64,000 nt of DNA. Source: JADKAV01 sp963732355. GTDB taxonomy: Bacteria > Actinomycetota > Actinomycetes > S36-B12 > UBA10799. The notes under the pieces are model-generated. The model worked only from the letters and a program-made list of their open reading frames with translations. It was not told the DNA's origin and did no database searches. The position numbers and the translations under genes are program-made. The first letter of the stretch is position 1. Every line of letters begins with the position of its first letter. The stretch is taken from assembly GCA_963732355.1 (NCBI GenBank), contig CAVSZD010000006.1:248001-312000 (forward strand), read 5' to 3'. Shown piece by piece: positions 33,757-42,783 of the stretch.

Positions 33757-34971
33757 GTGTCGATATTGGAACTGTCCCGGCCGGGAGTGCGGCGTGCACG
33801 GATCCGCGAGGGTCTGCCCACCGAACATCCGCAGGTCATGGACGAGGCGGCCACGTGTGTGCAGGCGTTTCCCAACCCCTTGGATCTGAGTGCTGGTCAG
33901 ATCGTCGGGTCGCTGGGCGCCGTCGCCTCGCTACGCAACCAGATGGACGCTTACCTCGTCGAGCTGGCCGGCGCGGCAGACAGCCTGCACGTGGCCACAT
34001 CGCTGCACGCGGGCACCACGGGCACCCTGGTGGCGGCCGCCGTGGGGGCAAATCCACCGGTCGGTTCGGCAATGGTCGGCACTGCGCGGGCCCTGCGCAC
34101 CCTGCCTCACGTGCACGAGGCATTCGGCGCAGGGCGGCTGAGCAACGCCCACGTGCAGTCGCTTCGCCACGCAGCCCATCGGATCGATGACTTCGCCGAC
34201 CTGGAGGCTGGTCTTGTGGAGTTGGCCGCCAGCGTTGAACCGGCCGAACTGCGGCGGCTGCTCGACATGCTGATCGGACAGTGCCAGCCCGACGCCGCCG
34301 AGGCCAAAGAGCGCTCCCAGCACGACAAACGAGGCCTGTCGATATCCGAGACCCCCAATGGCATGTTCCGTCTCGACGGGTGGCTCGATGCGATCGAGGG
34401 CCGGCGCCTACGCGATGCGTTGACCGCCTTCTCACACCCAGGTCCCGGGCCCGATCAACGCACCCCGACCCAGCGCAGAGCCGACGCTTTGGCTGACATC
34501 ATCACGGCCGCCTGCGCCAATAGGCGTCCGCTTGGCGTGTCAGGGCTGTCCATCTTGGTGGACTTGGACACACTGCCCGACGGGGCAGGCGCCACCCTGG
34601 ACGACGGTCACCTGATCAGTCGCGAAAGTTTCGACCTGTTGAGCTGCAGCGTCGCCTGCTCGGTCATCTTCGGCACCCGTCACGGCGGCGTGTTCGTCCC
34701 CTTAGCGTTGGGACGCACTCACAGGCGCGCCACCGCCGCCCAGTGGGCAGCCCTGATCGCTCGCGACCACGGGTGCATCCGCTGCGGGCGCGCTCCACGG
34801 TTCTGCGAAGCACACCACGTCCTGCATTGGCGTCACGGAGGTTTGACGGACCTGTCAAATCTCGTTCTGATGTGCTCGCGCTGTCACCATGACTTACACC
34901 ACGGCCATTACACCGTCACGTTTGACGAACACGGTGTGCCGAGCATCACGAGCAGCCGGGCACCACCATGA
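33757..34971 (+). CDS. DUF222 domain HNH endonuclease (13E12-type)
   Basis: 404 residues. The long N-terminal helical DUF222 region (about residues 20-280) precedes a C-terminal HNH motif with CIRCGRAPRFCEAHHVLHWRHGG and CSRCHHDLHHG, giving zinc cysteines and catalytic histidines. These genes are multicopy in actinobacteria and behave like mobile or selfish elements, though they move by unknown means. GTG 33757 is preceded by GGTAGGGGG. Direct repeats lie in the leader. Confidence 0.88.
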   Translation: MSILELSRPGVRRARIREGLPTEHPQVMDEAATCVQAFPNPLDLSAGQIVGSLGAVASLRNQMDAYLVELAGAADSLHVATSLHAGTTGTLVAAAVGANPPVGSAMVGTARALRTLPHVHEAFGAGRLSNAHVQSLRHAAHRIDDFADLEAGLVELAASVEPAELRRLLDMLIGQCQPDAAEAKERSQHDKRGLSISETPNGMFRLDGWLDAIEGRRLRDALTAFSHPGPGPDQRTPTQRRADALADIITAACANRRPLGVSGLSILVDLDTLPDGAGATLDDGHLISRESFDLLSCSVACSVIFGTRHGGVFVPLALGRTHRRATAAQWAALIARDHGCIRCGRAPRFCEAHHVLHWRHGGLTDLSNLVLMCSRCHHDLHHGHYTVTFDEHGVPSITSSRAPP

Positions 34972-35061
34972 TCGTCGGCGGTTGGGGTGGATCTGGCGGG
35001 TTCCGGTGCGGGGACTCGGGCAGTAGGGTCGGGTCACAGGTTGCTACTCAGGGAGCGGATC

Positions 35062-35520
35062 ATGCCCGGACCAATCGACATCAGCCAGCAAGTCGCGGCT
35101 CCGGCAGCCACAGTGTGGGACCTGATCACAGACATAGAGCACTCCAACCAGTTCATCTCGGGGATCCAGCAAGTGGAGAGGCTGGATTCCGGCTCGAACT
35201 TCGATGTCGGCACCCGGTGGCGGGAGACGCGGATGATGTTCGGCAAGTCCGCAACCGAAGAGATGACCGTGACAGCCGTCGAGCCGGGTCGTTCCTACAC
35301 AACAGAGTCCCATCACGGCAGCAGTCACTACTCAACACGGCTGGCCGTGGAACCTGACGGCGACAGCGCGTGCGTGCTGTCGATGAAGTTCGACGCGCAA
35401 GCTGATGGGCTGCTGAACAAGACACTGGGCGCGGTCGTCGGGACGCTTATGGTGTCGACCACCAGGAAGTTGATGCAGCAGGACCTGGCGGACATCGCCG
35501 AGGCGGCAGAGGCGCGCTAG
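35062..35520 (+). CDS. SRPBCC-family polyketide cyclase/START-like protein
   Basis: 152 residues with the START-fold pattern IDISQQVAAPAATVWDLITDIEHSNQFISGIQQVE at the start and a long C-terminal helix. Members bind hydrophobic ligands or act as cyclases. GGGAG at 35051-35055 supports ATG 35062. The TAG stop overlaps the stop of the convergent molybdoenzyme gene (CTAG). Confidence 0.85.
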   Translation: MPGPIDISQQVAAPAATVWDLITDIEHSNQFISGIQQVERLDSGSNFDVGTRWRETRMMFGKSATEEMTVTAVEPGRSYTTESHHGSSHYSTRLAVEPDGDSACVLSMKFDAQADGLLNKTLGAVVGTLMVSTTRKLMQQDLADIAEAAEAR

Positions 35521-37679
35521 AGCTTCATGAGCGTGACCGGCACTGACTTGAAGGCCGGTGTGCGGGACTCGGGGTCCAGGCGTGCGGGCACGAGTTGGTT
35601 GGCCTCGGGGTAGTACATGGCCAGCGCGCCTCGGGCAATGTCCACGATCGCCGCGAAAACGGTCATGCTGCCCGCATCGCTGGAGACCCTGACGGCGTCT
35701 CCTTCACGGATCCCTCGCACGGCCGCGTCGACTGCGTTGATCATCACGACATCACGGGAGGTGTTGCCCCGGTACAGGTCCTCAGTGTCGTACACCACGG
35801 TGTTGAACTGACCCTCGGAACGGATCGTCATGAGTTGCAGCCCAGGGACTCGTTCCGGCAGATCGACCACGTGGAAGTGTGCCTTGCCGTCAGGTGTGGC
35901 GAATCGACGGTCATGGAACGTGCGGCCGGCGACCTGGAACTCCCCGTCTGTCTCGATGGACTCGATCGCGGCATAGCCGGGGACGACTGCGGCGATGGCC
36001 TCCCGCAGTGTCGAGTGTGAACGCAGGGTGTCCCAGTCGAAGATGTCGTCGCCCATGGCTTGTGAGGCCAGCGCCGCCAGCACATCGGTCTCGGAGCGCA
36101 GTTCACCGGCGATGTTGGGCTCGCCGCCAGAAGACAGCCGTACGTAGTTGAACATCGATTCCTGAGTGGTCGGCTGGGCCTCCTCATCGCGGGCCAGAAC
36201 TGGCAGAATCACGCTGGTGCGGCCGCTGCCGTGGAAGTGACCGGGGTTGAGTTTGGTCGTCAGCGAAATGGTCACGTCGATGTTCTGCAGGGCCTGCGCC
36301 GCCCACGCCGAATCGGGATTGCTGCCCCACAGGTTCCCGCCGACGAGAACCGCTACGTCGATGGTCCCAGCATGGGCCGCCTGCATGGAGGCGTAGGTGT
36401 CCTGGCCCGGGTCACGCGGAACCGCGATCGAAAACCGACGGTCCAGCTCGGCCGCGAAGGCTTCCTTGAGTCCCGGTGACACCCCCATCGAGCCAACCCC
36501 CTGGACGTTCGAATGACCCCGGATCGGCATCAAGCCGGCGCCTGGTTTGCCCAGGAACCCTCGGGCGAGTGCAAGGTTGCCCAGAGCTCGGATGTTGTCG
36601 GTGCCGTGCTCGTGATGGGTCAGCCCCATGCACCACATGAAGATCCCCCGCTGGGCTCCGGTGAGCAGTGCGGCAGCCTGCCGGATCTGGTCCAGTGGCA
36701 CCCCGCAGGCTTCCGCCAACTCATCGACGTCGAGGGTGTCCAAATGATCGCGCAGATCCTGGGACCCCTGGGTTGCCTGCCCGACGAAGTCATCGTCCCA
36801 ATCCACCAGCTTGAGCAGGGCGCTGAACAGGGCGATGTCCCCACCGATTCGCGGCTGCAGGTACAGGTCGCTGACCTGCGAGCCGGCGGTGAGGCTGCGG
36901 ACATCCGACGGGAGCCGGAAGCGGCGCAGCCCGAGTTCGGACAGAGGGTTGACCACGATCACCTTCCCGCCGCGACGACGCAGGTGGATCAACTGGGTGA
37001 TCAGCCGCGGATGGTTGCTGGCCGGGTTGGCGCCGACCAGCAGAACCACGTCGGCTCCTGCGATGTCGGCCAGCGTCGTGCTCGCGGTGCCGCTGCCATA
37101 GATGTCAGCCAGAGCAACCGATGAGGCGTTGTGGCAGTAGAACGAGCAGTTGTGGATGTTCGGCGACCCATAGGCCCGCGCGACCAACTGCATCAGAAAG
37201 GCGGACTCGTTACCGGACCGGCCGCTGGCGTACCAGAAGGTGCGATCTGGCGCCGCCTTGCGCAGGGCGCCTCCGGCAATCTCCAGGGCCTCCTCCCAGC
37301 TGATGCGCTCGAAGCGATCCGAACCCTCGCGCCGAACGATCGGGAACGCCAGGCGTCCCAGATCCTCTGCCTGCGAGCTGGTCAACCCACGAAGAGCATC
37401 GAGGTCGTTGGCCGCAAAGACCGCCTCATCGATGCCGGGCTGCATGTCGGCGGCTTGGGCCTGCACCGACTTCTTGCACACCTCTGGGAAGTGACCAGCC
37501 TCGTTGACCATGCCACCGGCCTGGCCACCCATCCCAAGCGCGCAGGTCTTGCACGTGTTCTTGGACTTCAGCTTGCGCAGGATCGCGGTGAACTCGCCGG
37601 TCCGCCACGCCTTCTTCATCACATACCCGATGGCTGGGAAGCCTCCGGCTGCGTTCACCCGCGGTTGCGCCATGGGCAT
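35517..37679 (-). CDS. FdhF/YdeP-family molybdopterin oxidoreductase
   Basis: 720 residues. The N-terminal CKTCALGMGG and a later Cys suggest an iron-sulfur site like that of the YdeP group. HNCSFYCHNASS near residue 182 gives the Cys that would bind Mo in bis-MGD enzymes of the formate dehydrogenase group. The C-terminal domain has MTIRSEGQFNTVVYDTEDLYRG and the cofactor-binding VPARLDPES. No electron-transfer partner or FdhD gene is adjacent, so formate as substrate is unproven; YdeP-like proteins are linked to acid resistance in E. coli. It depends on the moa/moe/mob genes at 54-58 kb. Confidence 0.85.
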   Translation of the reverse strand: MPMAQPRVNAAGGFPAIGYVMKKAWRTGEFTAILRKLKSKNTCKTCALGMGGQAGGMVNEAGHFPEVCKKSVQAQAADMQPGIDEAVFAANDLDALRGLTSSQAEDLGRLAFPIVRREGSDRFERISWEEALEIAGGALRKAAPDRTFWYASGRSGNESAFLMQLVARAYGSPNIHNCSFYCHNASSVALADIYGSGTASTTLADIAGADVVLLVGANPASNHPRLITQLIHLRRRGGKVIVVNPLSELGLRRFRLPSDVRSLTAGSQVSDLYLQPRIGGDIALFSALLKLVDWDDDFVGQATQGSQDLRDHLDTLDVDELAEACGVPLDQIRQAAALLTGAQRGIFMWCMGLTHHEHGTDNIRALGNLALARGFLGKPGAGLMPIRGHSNVQGVGSMGVSPGLKEAFAAELDRRFSIAVPRDPGQDTYASMQAAHAGTIDVAVLVGGNLWGSNPDSAWAAQALQNIDVTISLTTKLNPGHFHGSGRTSVILPVLARDEEAQPTTQESMFNYVRLSSGGEPNIAGELRSETDVLAALASQAMGDDIFDWDTLRSHSTLREAIAAVVPGYAAIESIETDGEFQVAGRTFHDRRFATPDGKAHFHVVDLPERVPGLQLMTIRSEGQFNTVVYDTEDLYRGNTSRDVVMINAVDAAVRGIREGDAVRVSSDAGSMTVFAAIVDIARGALAMYYPEANQLVPARLDPESRTPAFKSVPVTLMKL

Positions 37680-37737
37680 ACGCTAATGCCGTCCTGCTCC
37701 CCCGCGTTGGGGGGGCAACGTGCGAGGGTTGCGGTGC

Positions 37738-38283
37738 ATGCTTGTCACCATGGGACTCAGAGATCGCATACACGAGCGGCGAGACGACGATTCGACCACG
37801 CACTACCAGATGCGCCAGAAGCTGGTCTCGATCGGTGACGACTACTGGATCGAGGACAACCACGGCAACCGTGCGTTCAAGGTGGACGGCAAGGCCTTGC
37901 GCATGCGCCAGACCCTCAAGTTCGAGGACGACCGCGGAAACGAGCTACTGAAGATCCAGGAGCGGGTGGCCCGTGTGCGGGACACCATGAAGATCGAGGA
38001 CCCATCCGGCAACACGGTGGCTACGGTCAAGAAGGCAATCATCAGCCCGATCCGGGAACGTTGGAGTGTCGATGTGGAAGGTGGCCCGGACATGAAAGTG
38101 CAGGGGAACATCGTCGACCACGAGTACACCATCGAGGCGCAGGGCCAGACCGCAGCTGAGGTTTCGAAGCGGTGGTTCCGGGTGGCAGACACCTACGGGG
38201 TCGAGGTGGCGCAGGGTCAGAACCCGATCCTCATGCTGGCGCTGGTGGCGGTCATCGACGAGATGGCTCACGCAGACCGCTGA
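37738..38283 (+). CDS. LURP-one-related (tubby/scramblase-like) protein
   Basis: About 181 residues. YQMRQKLVSIGDDYWIEDNHGNRAFKVDGKALRMRQTLKFED-type strands form the beta barrel of the LURP-one family, related to tubby and scramblase folds, and one C-terminal hydrophobic helix follows. Function in bacteria is unknown. ATG 37738 has GAGGG 10 bases upstream; ATG 37750 is a possible alternative. Confidence 0.75.
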   Translation: MLVTMGLRDRIHERRDDDSTTHYQMRQKLVSIGDDYWIEDNHGNRAFKVDGKALRMRQTLKFEDDRGNELLKIQERVARVRDTMKIEDPSGNTVATVKKAIISPIRERWSVDVEGGPDMKVQGNIVDHEYTIEAQGQTAAEVSKRWFRVADTYGVEVAQGQNPILMLALVAVIDEMAHADR

Positions 38284-38291
38284 AACCGCCC

Positions 38292-38945
38292 TCAAAGGTG
38301 CAAGCGACAGGCACCCGGCTCTGCGAATGGGAACAACTGCGCATCCGGGTTGGGGTGTCCCATCTGCTCCAGCGCACCCTGCACCAGTCCGAGGTGCACG
38401 CAGCACACCACGTCAGTGTTCTGTCTCGCAACGTCCAACAACGGGCAACGTGTCAGTGCCACGCTGTGCAGGCGCTCGTCCGGGCATGGCTCAAAGCCCA
38501 GATCATCCAGAATCTTCACCACCTCCGTGCGAGCCTCACCCGCGGAGTCGGCTCGGCGGTCACCACTGAGTTGGGCGCCCCAGATCTCGCCGGCATCACG
38601 AGCATCCCGTTGGGGGTCGTCGCTGGTGGTAACGATGATCCGGGCCAAAGCCGCCGACAGCGCGGCGTACTCGCGATTGCGCGGATCGGCGATTCCTCGG
38701 TAGAGAGTCCGGGGCCGACCGCGGCCTTGCGCTGGCTGCTTAGAGCGCACCGCCAGGCCATCGTCAGCCAAAGCCTCGAGGTGGTTGCGTGCGGTGTTCT
38801 CATGGAGGTCCAGAGTTGCCGCACACTGCGACACCGTGATCGGATCCCCGGCCGCCCGCAGCCACTCGAGCACCCGCTGCCGCGCGGGACTCAGACTCAG
38901 CGAAACAGCCGGCTTCGCGGGGGCTGGACCATTTATCACAGTCAT
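38292..38945 (-). CDS. HTH regulator with C-terminal cysteines (nitrogen-oxide/redox type)
   Basis: 217 residues. Winged helix: LSLSPARQRVLEWLRAAGDPITVSQCAATLDLHENTARNHLEAL-type sequence at residues 15-60, then GRGRPRTLYRG as the wing. Cysteines in TRCPLLDVARQ, DVVCCVH and the terminal ACRLHL resemble the iron-sulfur ligands of the SufR/ArnR kind of regulators. It is a sister of the regulator at 50490-51266 (same layout and the same CP-x12/13-C and VH motifs). The start codon lies within a 28-bp palindrome, which suggests autoregulation. It is divergent from DUF2249 by 20 bp. Confidence 0.75.
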   Translation of the reverse strand: MTVINGPAPAKPAVSLSLSPARQRVLEWLRAAGDPITVSQCAATLDLHENTARNHLEALADDGLAVRSKQPAQGRGRPRTLYRGIADPRNREYAALSAALARIIVTTSDDPQRDARDAGEIWGAQLSGDRRADSAGEARTEVVKILDDLGFEPCPDERLHSVALTRCPLLDVARQNTDVVCCVHLGLVQGALEQMGHPNPDAQLFPFAEPGACRLHL

Positions 38946-38958
38946 GAGTGTAGTAAAT
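38931..38958. promoter_or_regulatory. 28-bp palindrome over the regulator start
   Basis: ATTTATCACAGTCATGAGTG followed by TAGTAAAT: 11 of 14 base pairs match between the halves. It contains the regulator ATG (38945-38943) and lies 7 bp before the DUF2249 ATG. Its left part TTATCACAGTCATGA resembles the TTAnCACnGTGnTAA site in the narK promoter (10 of 12 specified positions). Confidence 0.6.
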
Positions 38959-38965
38959 TGAGGCC

Positions 38966-39253
38966 ATGAAATCAGATCTCCCCCTTGCCCCCGCCAGCAC
39001 GTCCTGCCGTTGCGGCGAAGCCCACACCGAAGAGCCCGTCCTCGACGCCCGCGTTCTGCCCCACTCGATTCGCCACGCCGCTATCTTCGGCGCCCTTGAG
39101 TCGCTGAAGTCCGGGGCAGCACTGCAGTTGATAGCTCCCCACGACCCGCAGCCGCTGCTTGCCCAGATCGACAAGAAGTACCCGGGTGCCTTCGAGGTGG
39201 AGTACCTCGACCGTGGCGAACCCGAATGGCGTCTACGGCTGCAGCACGTCTGA
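38966..39253 (+). CDS. DUF2249 domain protein
   Basis: 95 residues. LDARVLPHSIRHAAIFGALESLKSGAALQLIAPHDPQPLLAQI and the final EWRLRLQ follow the DUF2249 pattern, a small alpha-beta fold related to TusA. DUF2249 genes often lie near nitrogen-oxide or molybdenum functions, which fits the neighbours. The N-terminus has CRCG, a possible metal site. The methyltransferase start is 2 bp after its stop. Confidence 0.85.
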   Translation: MKSDLPLAPASTSCRCGEAHTEEPVLDARVLPHSIRHAAIFGALESLKSGAALQLIAPHDPQPLLAQIDKKYPGAFEVEYLDRGEPEWRLRLQHV

Positions 39254-39255
39254 GT

Positions 39256-39849
39256 ATGGATCCGTCGAACCACTGGCAGCAGGTCCACAGCCACAAGGCC
39301 GCCGACGACGTCAGTTGGTGGCAGGAGACGGACAACCTGTGGCTCGACACGATCGACTCGCTTGGTCTTCAGCCGTCCACCCCCATCGTGGATGTGGGGT
39401 CCGGGTCGTCCCTTCTGGTTGATGCCCTGGTGGCTCGCGGTTTCACCTCGGTCACCGCCGTGGACATCTCCGCAGTTGCCCTCGAGCGGATCCGGGACCG
39501 GCTCGGTGAGGCGATCACGTACCAAGCCGTGGACGTGCGGCAGTTCCGCTGCGAGTTCCCGGTAGGCCTATGGCACGACCGTGCGGTGTTCCACTTCCTG
39601 ACCACACCGGAAGAACGCGAGCAGTACCGCCGTGCACTGCACGAGTGCCTGGCCCCGGACGGCCACGCACTCGTGGCCACCTTTGCCCCTGACGGCCCGG
39701 ACACATGCAGTGGTCTGCCGGTCCAGCGATACGGTGCCGAAGAGCTCGCAGACAGTCTCGACCTAAGGCTGCTCGAGGGTCAGCGCCGCGTCCACGCGAC
39801 GCCCTGGGGGACTGACCAGCCGTTCACGGTCGCGTTGCTGTCACGCTGA
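39256..39849 (+). CDS. class I SAM-dependent methyltransferase
   Basis: 197 residues. SAM motif I is IVDVGSGSSLL and motif II-like VTAVDIS follows, with WHDRAVFHFL near residue 113 as in tellurite/thiopurine-type small-molecule methyltransferases. ATG 39256 lies 2 bp after DUF2249, giving an operon under the divergent regulator. The 3' end overlaps the convergent MOSC gene by 26 bp. Substrate unknown. Confidence 0.85.
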   Translation: MDPSNHWQQVHSHKAADDVSWWQETDNLWLDTIDSLGLQPSTPIVDVGSGSSLLVDALVARGFTSVTAVDISAVALERIRDRLGEAITYQAVDVRQFRCEFPVGLWHDRAVFHFLTTPEEREQYRRALHECLAPDGHALVATFAPDGPDTCSGLPVQRYGAEELADSLDLRLLEGQRRVHATPWGTDQPFTVALLSR

Positions 39850-40597
39850 CCAGATCCCCGACCTTAAGCGTCCCCGGCTGGCGGTGGATCGCGTTCTGAC
39901 CGAACGCAACTCCCCCTTTGACCTTGCGAAAGCTGCCCAATGTGCGCAGTGGTTCACCATCGCCTCGCACACCGGTGGCCTGGTCCACCCGCGTGATGGC
40001 GCAGCGCAGGCACGGCTTCACCACATCGATGTCGATCTCGCCGATCCGGATCGACGCCCACCGGTCCTCCGCGAACGCTTCACAGCCGTCGATCACGATG
40101 TTCGGGCGGAAGCGCTCCATGCCCAACGGCACCTCGAGCCGGCTGTTGAGCTCGCCGAGAGAAGCGGTGGTCGTGATCAACAGGGGGAAGCCGTCCGAAA
40201 AGCCGACCTGACCGCCACCCAACTCCGTGGGACGGTCATGGTCGGCTGTGACCTTGACCAGCCGCACGGTCCGTCCGAGAAACCCGGTAAGCAGCGACGC
40301 AACAGATTCACCACAGTCCAGCGCAGGACCGGTGTACTCCCAGACCTCCACACTGCGCGTGCCCTGGGGATGCACGGCCGCCGTGCCCACAGGTGTGCTC
40401 ACACGAAAGGGATCCCCGAGCACAGGCTTGACCAGGGCCAGCCGCGGCTCCTCACGCTGAGTCAGGAAAGTCCCGGACTCGTCCACGACCATGTACTCGC
40501 GATCGCCGTTCAGGCCGTTGGGCCCAAGCTGCCAGGCATCGACGTTCAGACAAGCCCCCGACTTCACCGGGTACAAGCTCAATGCCGCGACGAACAC
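39824..40597 (-). CDS. MOSC-domain protein (YcbX/mARC-like)
   Basis: 257 residues. The MOSC-N beta barrel (LSLYPVKSGACLNVDAW at the start) is followed by a MOSC domain with FRPNIVIDG and the Mo-ligand Cys in KPCLRCAITR. Relatives reduce N-hydroxylated compounds with molybdenum cofactor. GTG 40597 shares one base with the channel stop (TAGTG) and is preferred to ATG 40621, which overlaps the channel gene by 25 bp. It makes a third likely Mo-cofactor user in the window. Confidence 0.85.
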   Translation of the reverse strand: MFVAALSLYPVKSGACLNVDAWQLGPNGLNGDREYMVVDESGTFLTQREEPRLALVKPVLGDPFRVSTPVGTAAVHPQGTRSVEVWEYTGPALDCGESVASLLTGFLGRTVRLVKVTADHDRPTELGGGQVGFSDGFPLLITTTASLGELNSRLEVPLGMERFRPNIVIDGCEAFAEDRWASIRIGEIDIDVVKPCLRCAITRVDQATGVRGDGEPLRTLGSFRKVKGGVAFGQNAIHRQPGTLKVGDLVSVTATRP

Positions 40598-42330
40598 TAG
40601 CGATCGACCAGCGTTCGCCATACCCAGGACTGCCCGACCCGATCGCCGGTGAGCACGTACTGCGCGGCCGCGGGGACGGTGAGCGTCGTGTCCAGTGCGC
40701 GACGGTCGTAGGACATGCCCACGAGCAGGAGGGCGTCGCCGTAAAGCAGTACCTCATCATCGGCGGGCGCCCGAAGCACCTCCTCACCTCGCACGATCAT
40801 CAGTGTCACGGCGTCAAGAACGTGCTGCCGGTCCGCAGGACTGCGCAGCAGATCACTGAGCCGCACGGTACCGCCGGCCAGCTTGTCGTCCAGCGAGGGT
40901 GCGCCGGTTTCGGTCAATGTGACACTCCAGATATCCGGAAGGTCGGTGCCGCAGCGCGCCACAATGCGATCGAGCAACGTCCGCGACCATTCGTCGGACT
41001 CTCCGCGTGCGCCCTGCACGAACCTCCACAAGAGCGGGTCGCTGATCCGAGCGAGGACCTCGTGGGCGATCAGCCGGGTCGGCACCAGAAGCGAGTCGAT
41101 CTCAAGGGCGTCGAACAGCGGGGAGTTGGCCGGGTCGTTCTGCCGGGCGACGAGGAAGAGATCCGGGTTCGTCTTCTTGGCGGCGGCCAGCAACGACAGG
41201 TTCGTGACGTCGTTGTCGGTCGCCGCCGCGAGCGCGACCGCGTCGCCGAGTCCTGCTCGGGCAAGGACGCTCGGGTCAGCAGCGTCGCCGATCACGATCT
41301 GCACGGCCGGGACATTTCCTGCATCCGGATCCACGACCGTGACCGGCAGGCCGTGGCGCACGAGGTCAGCTGCCAGATGACTACCGAACCGCCCGTAGCC
41401 GCACACGATCCAGCGGCCGTTACCTGGCACTTTCATCGCTGCCGAGAGGCTGTTGCCCGGCCCTGACGTCAACCAGTTGACCAGCCGGTAGGTCTGCGGA
41501 GAACGCACGGCCAAGACCAGTTCATCGCCGAAGAGATTGAACGGGTCCACGATCATCGGCTCACCGAAAGCCTCCATGCGGGCCAGGATCGCGTCGTCCA
41601 CAGTCCGGCACACCACGGGCAGTTGCGGGGCCAGCAGGCGGGCAGTCATGGCGATGGCCAGATTCGCCTCATCGTCGTTGGTCAGTGCGATGACACCCTC
41701 GCAGTGGGGGTTGAGCAGCCCTGCGCGCTTGAGTTCATACGGGTTCGCCGCATCCGCGGCCAGCCCGGGCACATCGGAGTGGAAGGCAGCCAGGTCCAGG
41801 GCTTCGATGCGCGACTGTTCCATGTCCAGAACGACAATTCGCTGGTCGATGAGGTCCAGGCTTCGCGCCACAACCTCACCGGCTTGGCCGAACCCTGCGA
41901 TGATCACAAACGGCTCGCGCATCCGGCGTACCTTGCGTTCGAAGCGTTGTAGGGACAGCGCCTCGCGGAATCCGCGGTCCTGCAAGAGGGCCAGGACCGA
42001 CCCGATCGCGTAGGCCCACGCGATGACACTCAGGTAGATGCTGACGATCACCCACGCCCGTTGAGCGGTGGTGAACGGGTAGGGGATCTCCCCGAAACCG
42101 ATCGTCGTGGCGGTGTAGCTCATGAAGTAGAACGCGTCGAACGGATCCATGTACCAGGGGTTGCCCTGCGCGTCCACACCCGGCATCAGCGTCAGACCCA
42201 CCGTGCTCACGGTGAACAGGATGATGAGCACGATCAGCGGGAGCCGCATCTTGCGAAGGACGAGGAAGATCGCGGTGGCTGAGGGTCCGGTGGGGACTAC
42301 TCGGCGCGGCGCTGGGCTGGGTGAGGACAT
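40597..42330 (-). CDS. two-TM potassium channel with two RCK domains
   Basis: 577 residues. Two membrane segments flank a pore helix and the filter TIGFGE near residue 76, in place of the usual TVGYGD. Two TrkA-N/RCK Rossmann domains follow (GFGQAGE near 143 and GYGRFGS near 325), each expected to bind nucleotide, and a C-terminal TrkA-C-like region. It overlaps the MOSC start by 1 bp and lies 1 bp after the DUF6394 stop, so the three genes form one operon. Confidence 0.88.
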   Translation of the reverse strand: MSSPSPAPRRVVPTGPSATAIFLVLRKMRLPLIVLIILFTVSTVGLTLMPGVDAQGNPWYMDPFDAFYFMSYTATTIGFGEIPYPFTTAQRAWVIVSIYLSVIAWAYAIGSVLALLQDRGFREALSLQRFERKVRRMREPFVIIAGFGQAGEVVARSLDLIDQRIVVLDMEQSRIEALDLAAFHSDVPGLAADAANPYELKRAGLLNPHCEGVIALTNDDEANLAIAMTARLLAPQLPVVCRTVDDAILARMEAFGEPMIVDPFNLFGDELVLAVRSPQTYRLVNWLTSGPGNSLSAAMKVPGNGRWIVCGYGRFGSHLAADLVRHGLPVTVVDPDAGNVPAVQIVIGDAADPSVLARAGLGDAVALAAATDNDVTNLSLLAAAKKTNPDLFLVARQNDPANSPLFDALEIDSLLVPTRLIAHEVLARISDPLLWRFVQGARGESDEWSRTLLDRIVARCGTDLPDIWSVTLTETGAPSLDDKLAGGTVRLSDLLRSPADRQHVLDAVTLMIVRGEEVLRAPADDEVLLYGDALLLVGMSYDRRALDTTLTVPAAAQYVLTGDRVGQSWVWRTLVDR

Positions 42331-42331
42331 G

Positions 42332-42724
42332 TCACTGACGCCGGAACGAGACGGTCTCCACGACCAGCAACGTCACCGAGATGATGTTGGCCAGCAGTGC
42401 TCCGCCTGACAGCGAGACCACACTTGAGATCTGCTCAGTGGTGAGTAGATCTCCCCCCGAGACATTACTGAAGTAGGCCCACAGGCTGGCAGCCGCGACC
42501 AACTGCAGCGAGGCGACCAGGCTGGTGGCCAGATGCACCGCTCCGATCTGCGTACGGTCGCCGAATTTCATCACCAGTGCGATGAGGTTGACGACCACGG
42601 CTGCGAACAACTCGATCTCGTTGTGTACGCGCGGGTCGTCGATCGGTCCGACGAAGAAGCCGAAGTTCAAGGTCGCGGCGAGCACGACGAAGAAGCCGAA
42701 TACCACCTTCTCGAAGTTCACCAA
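42332..42724 (-). CDS. DUF6394 membrane protein
   Basis: 130 residues with about four membrane segments. The stretch FGPIDDP-like FFVGPIDDPRVHNEIELFAAVVVNLIALVMKFGDRTQIGAV is the family core. It lies one base before the K+ channel gene, so it may be a channel subunit; that is inference. The start ATG is 60 bp downstream of the YwiC stop on the same strand. Confidence 0.7.
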   Translation of the reverse strand: MVNFEKVVFGFFVVLAATLNFGFFVGPIDDPRVHNEIELFAAVVVNLIALVMKFGDRTQIGAVHLATSLVASLQLVAAASLWAYFSNVSGGDLLTTEQISSVVSLSGGALLANIISVTLLVVETVSFRRQ

Positions 42725-42783
42725 CCACCCCCTCGTGTCCGAGCGCGAGTGTAGTGCCAGGGCGGGCCTCGATGCTCTGCCTA

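Noticed and set aside
35517..37679. Formate dehydrogenase
   Set aside because: The Mo-ligand motif is of that group, but no beta or gamma subunit or fdhD is adjacent and the sequence is of YdeP type.
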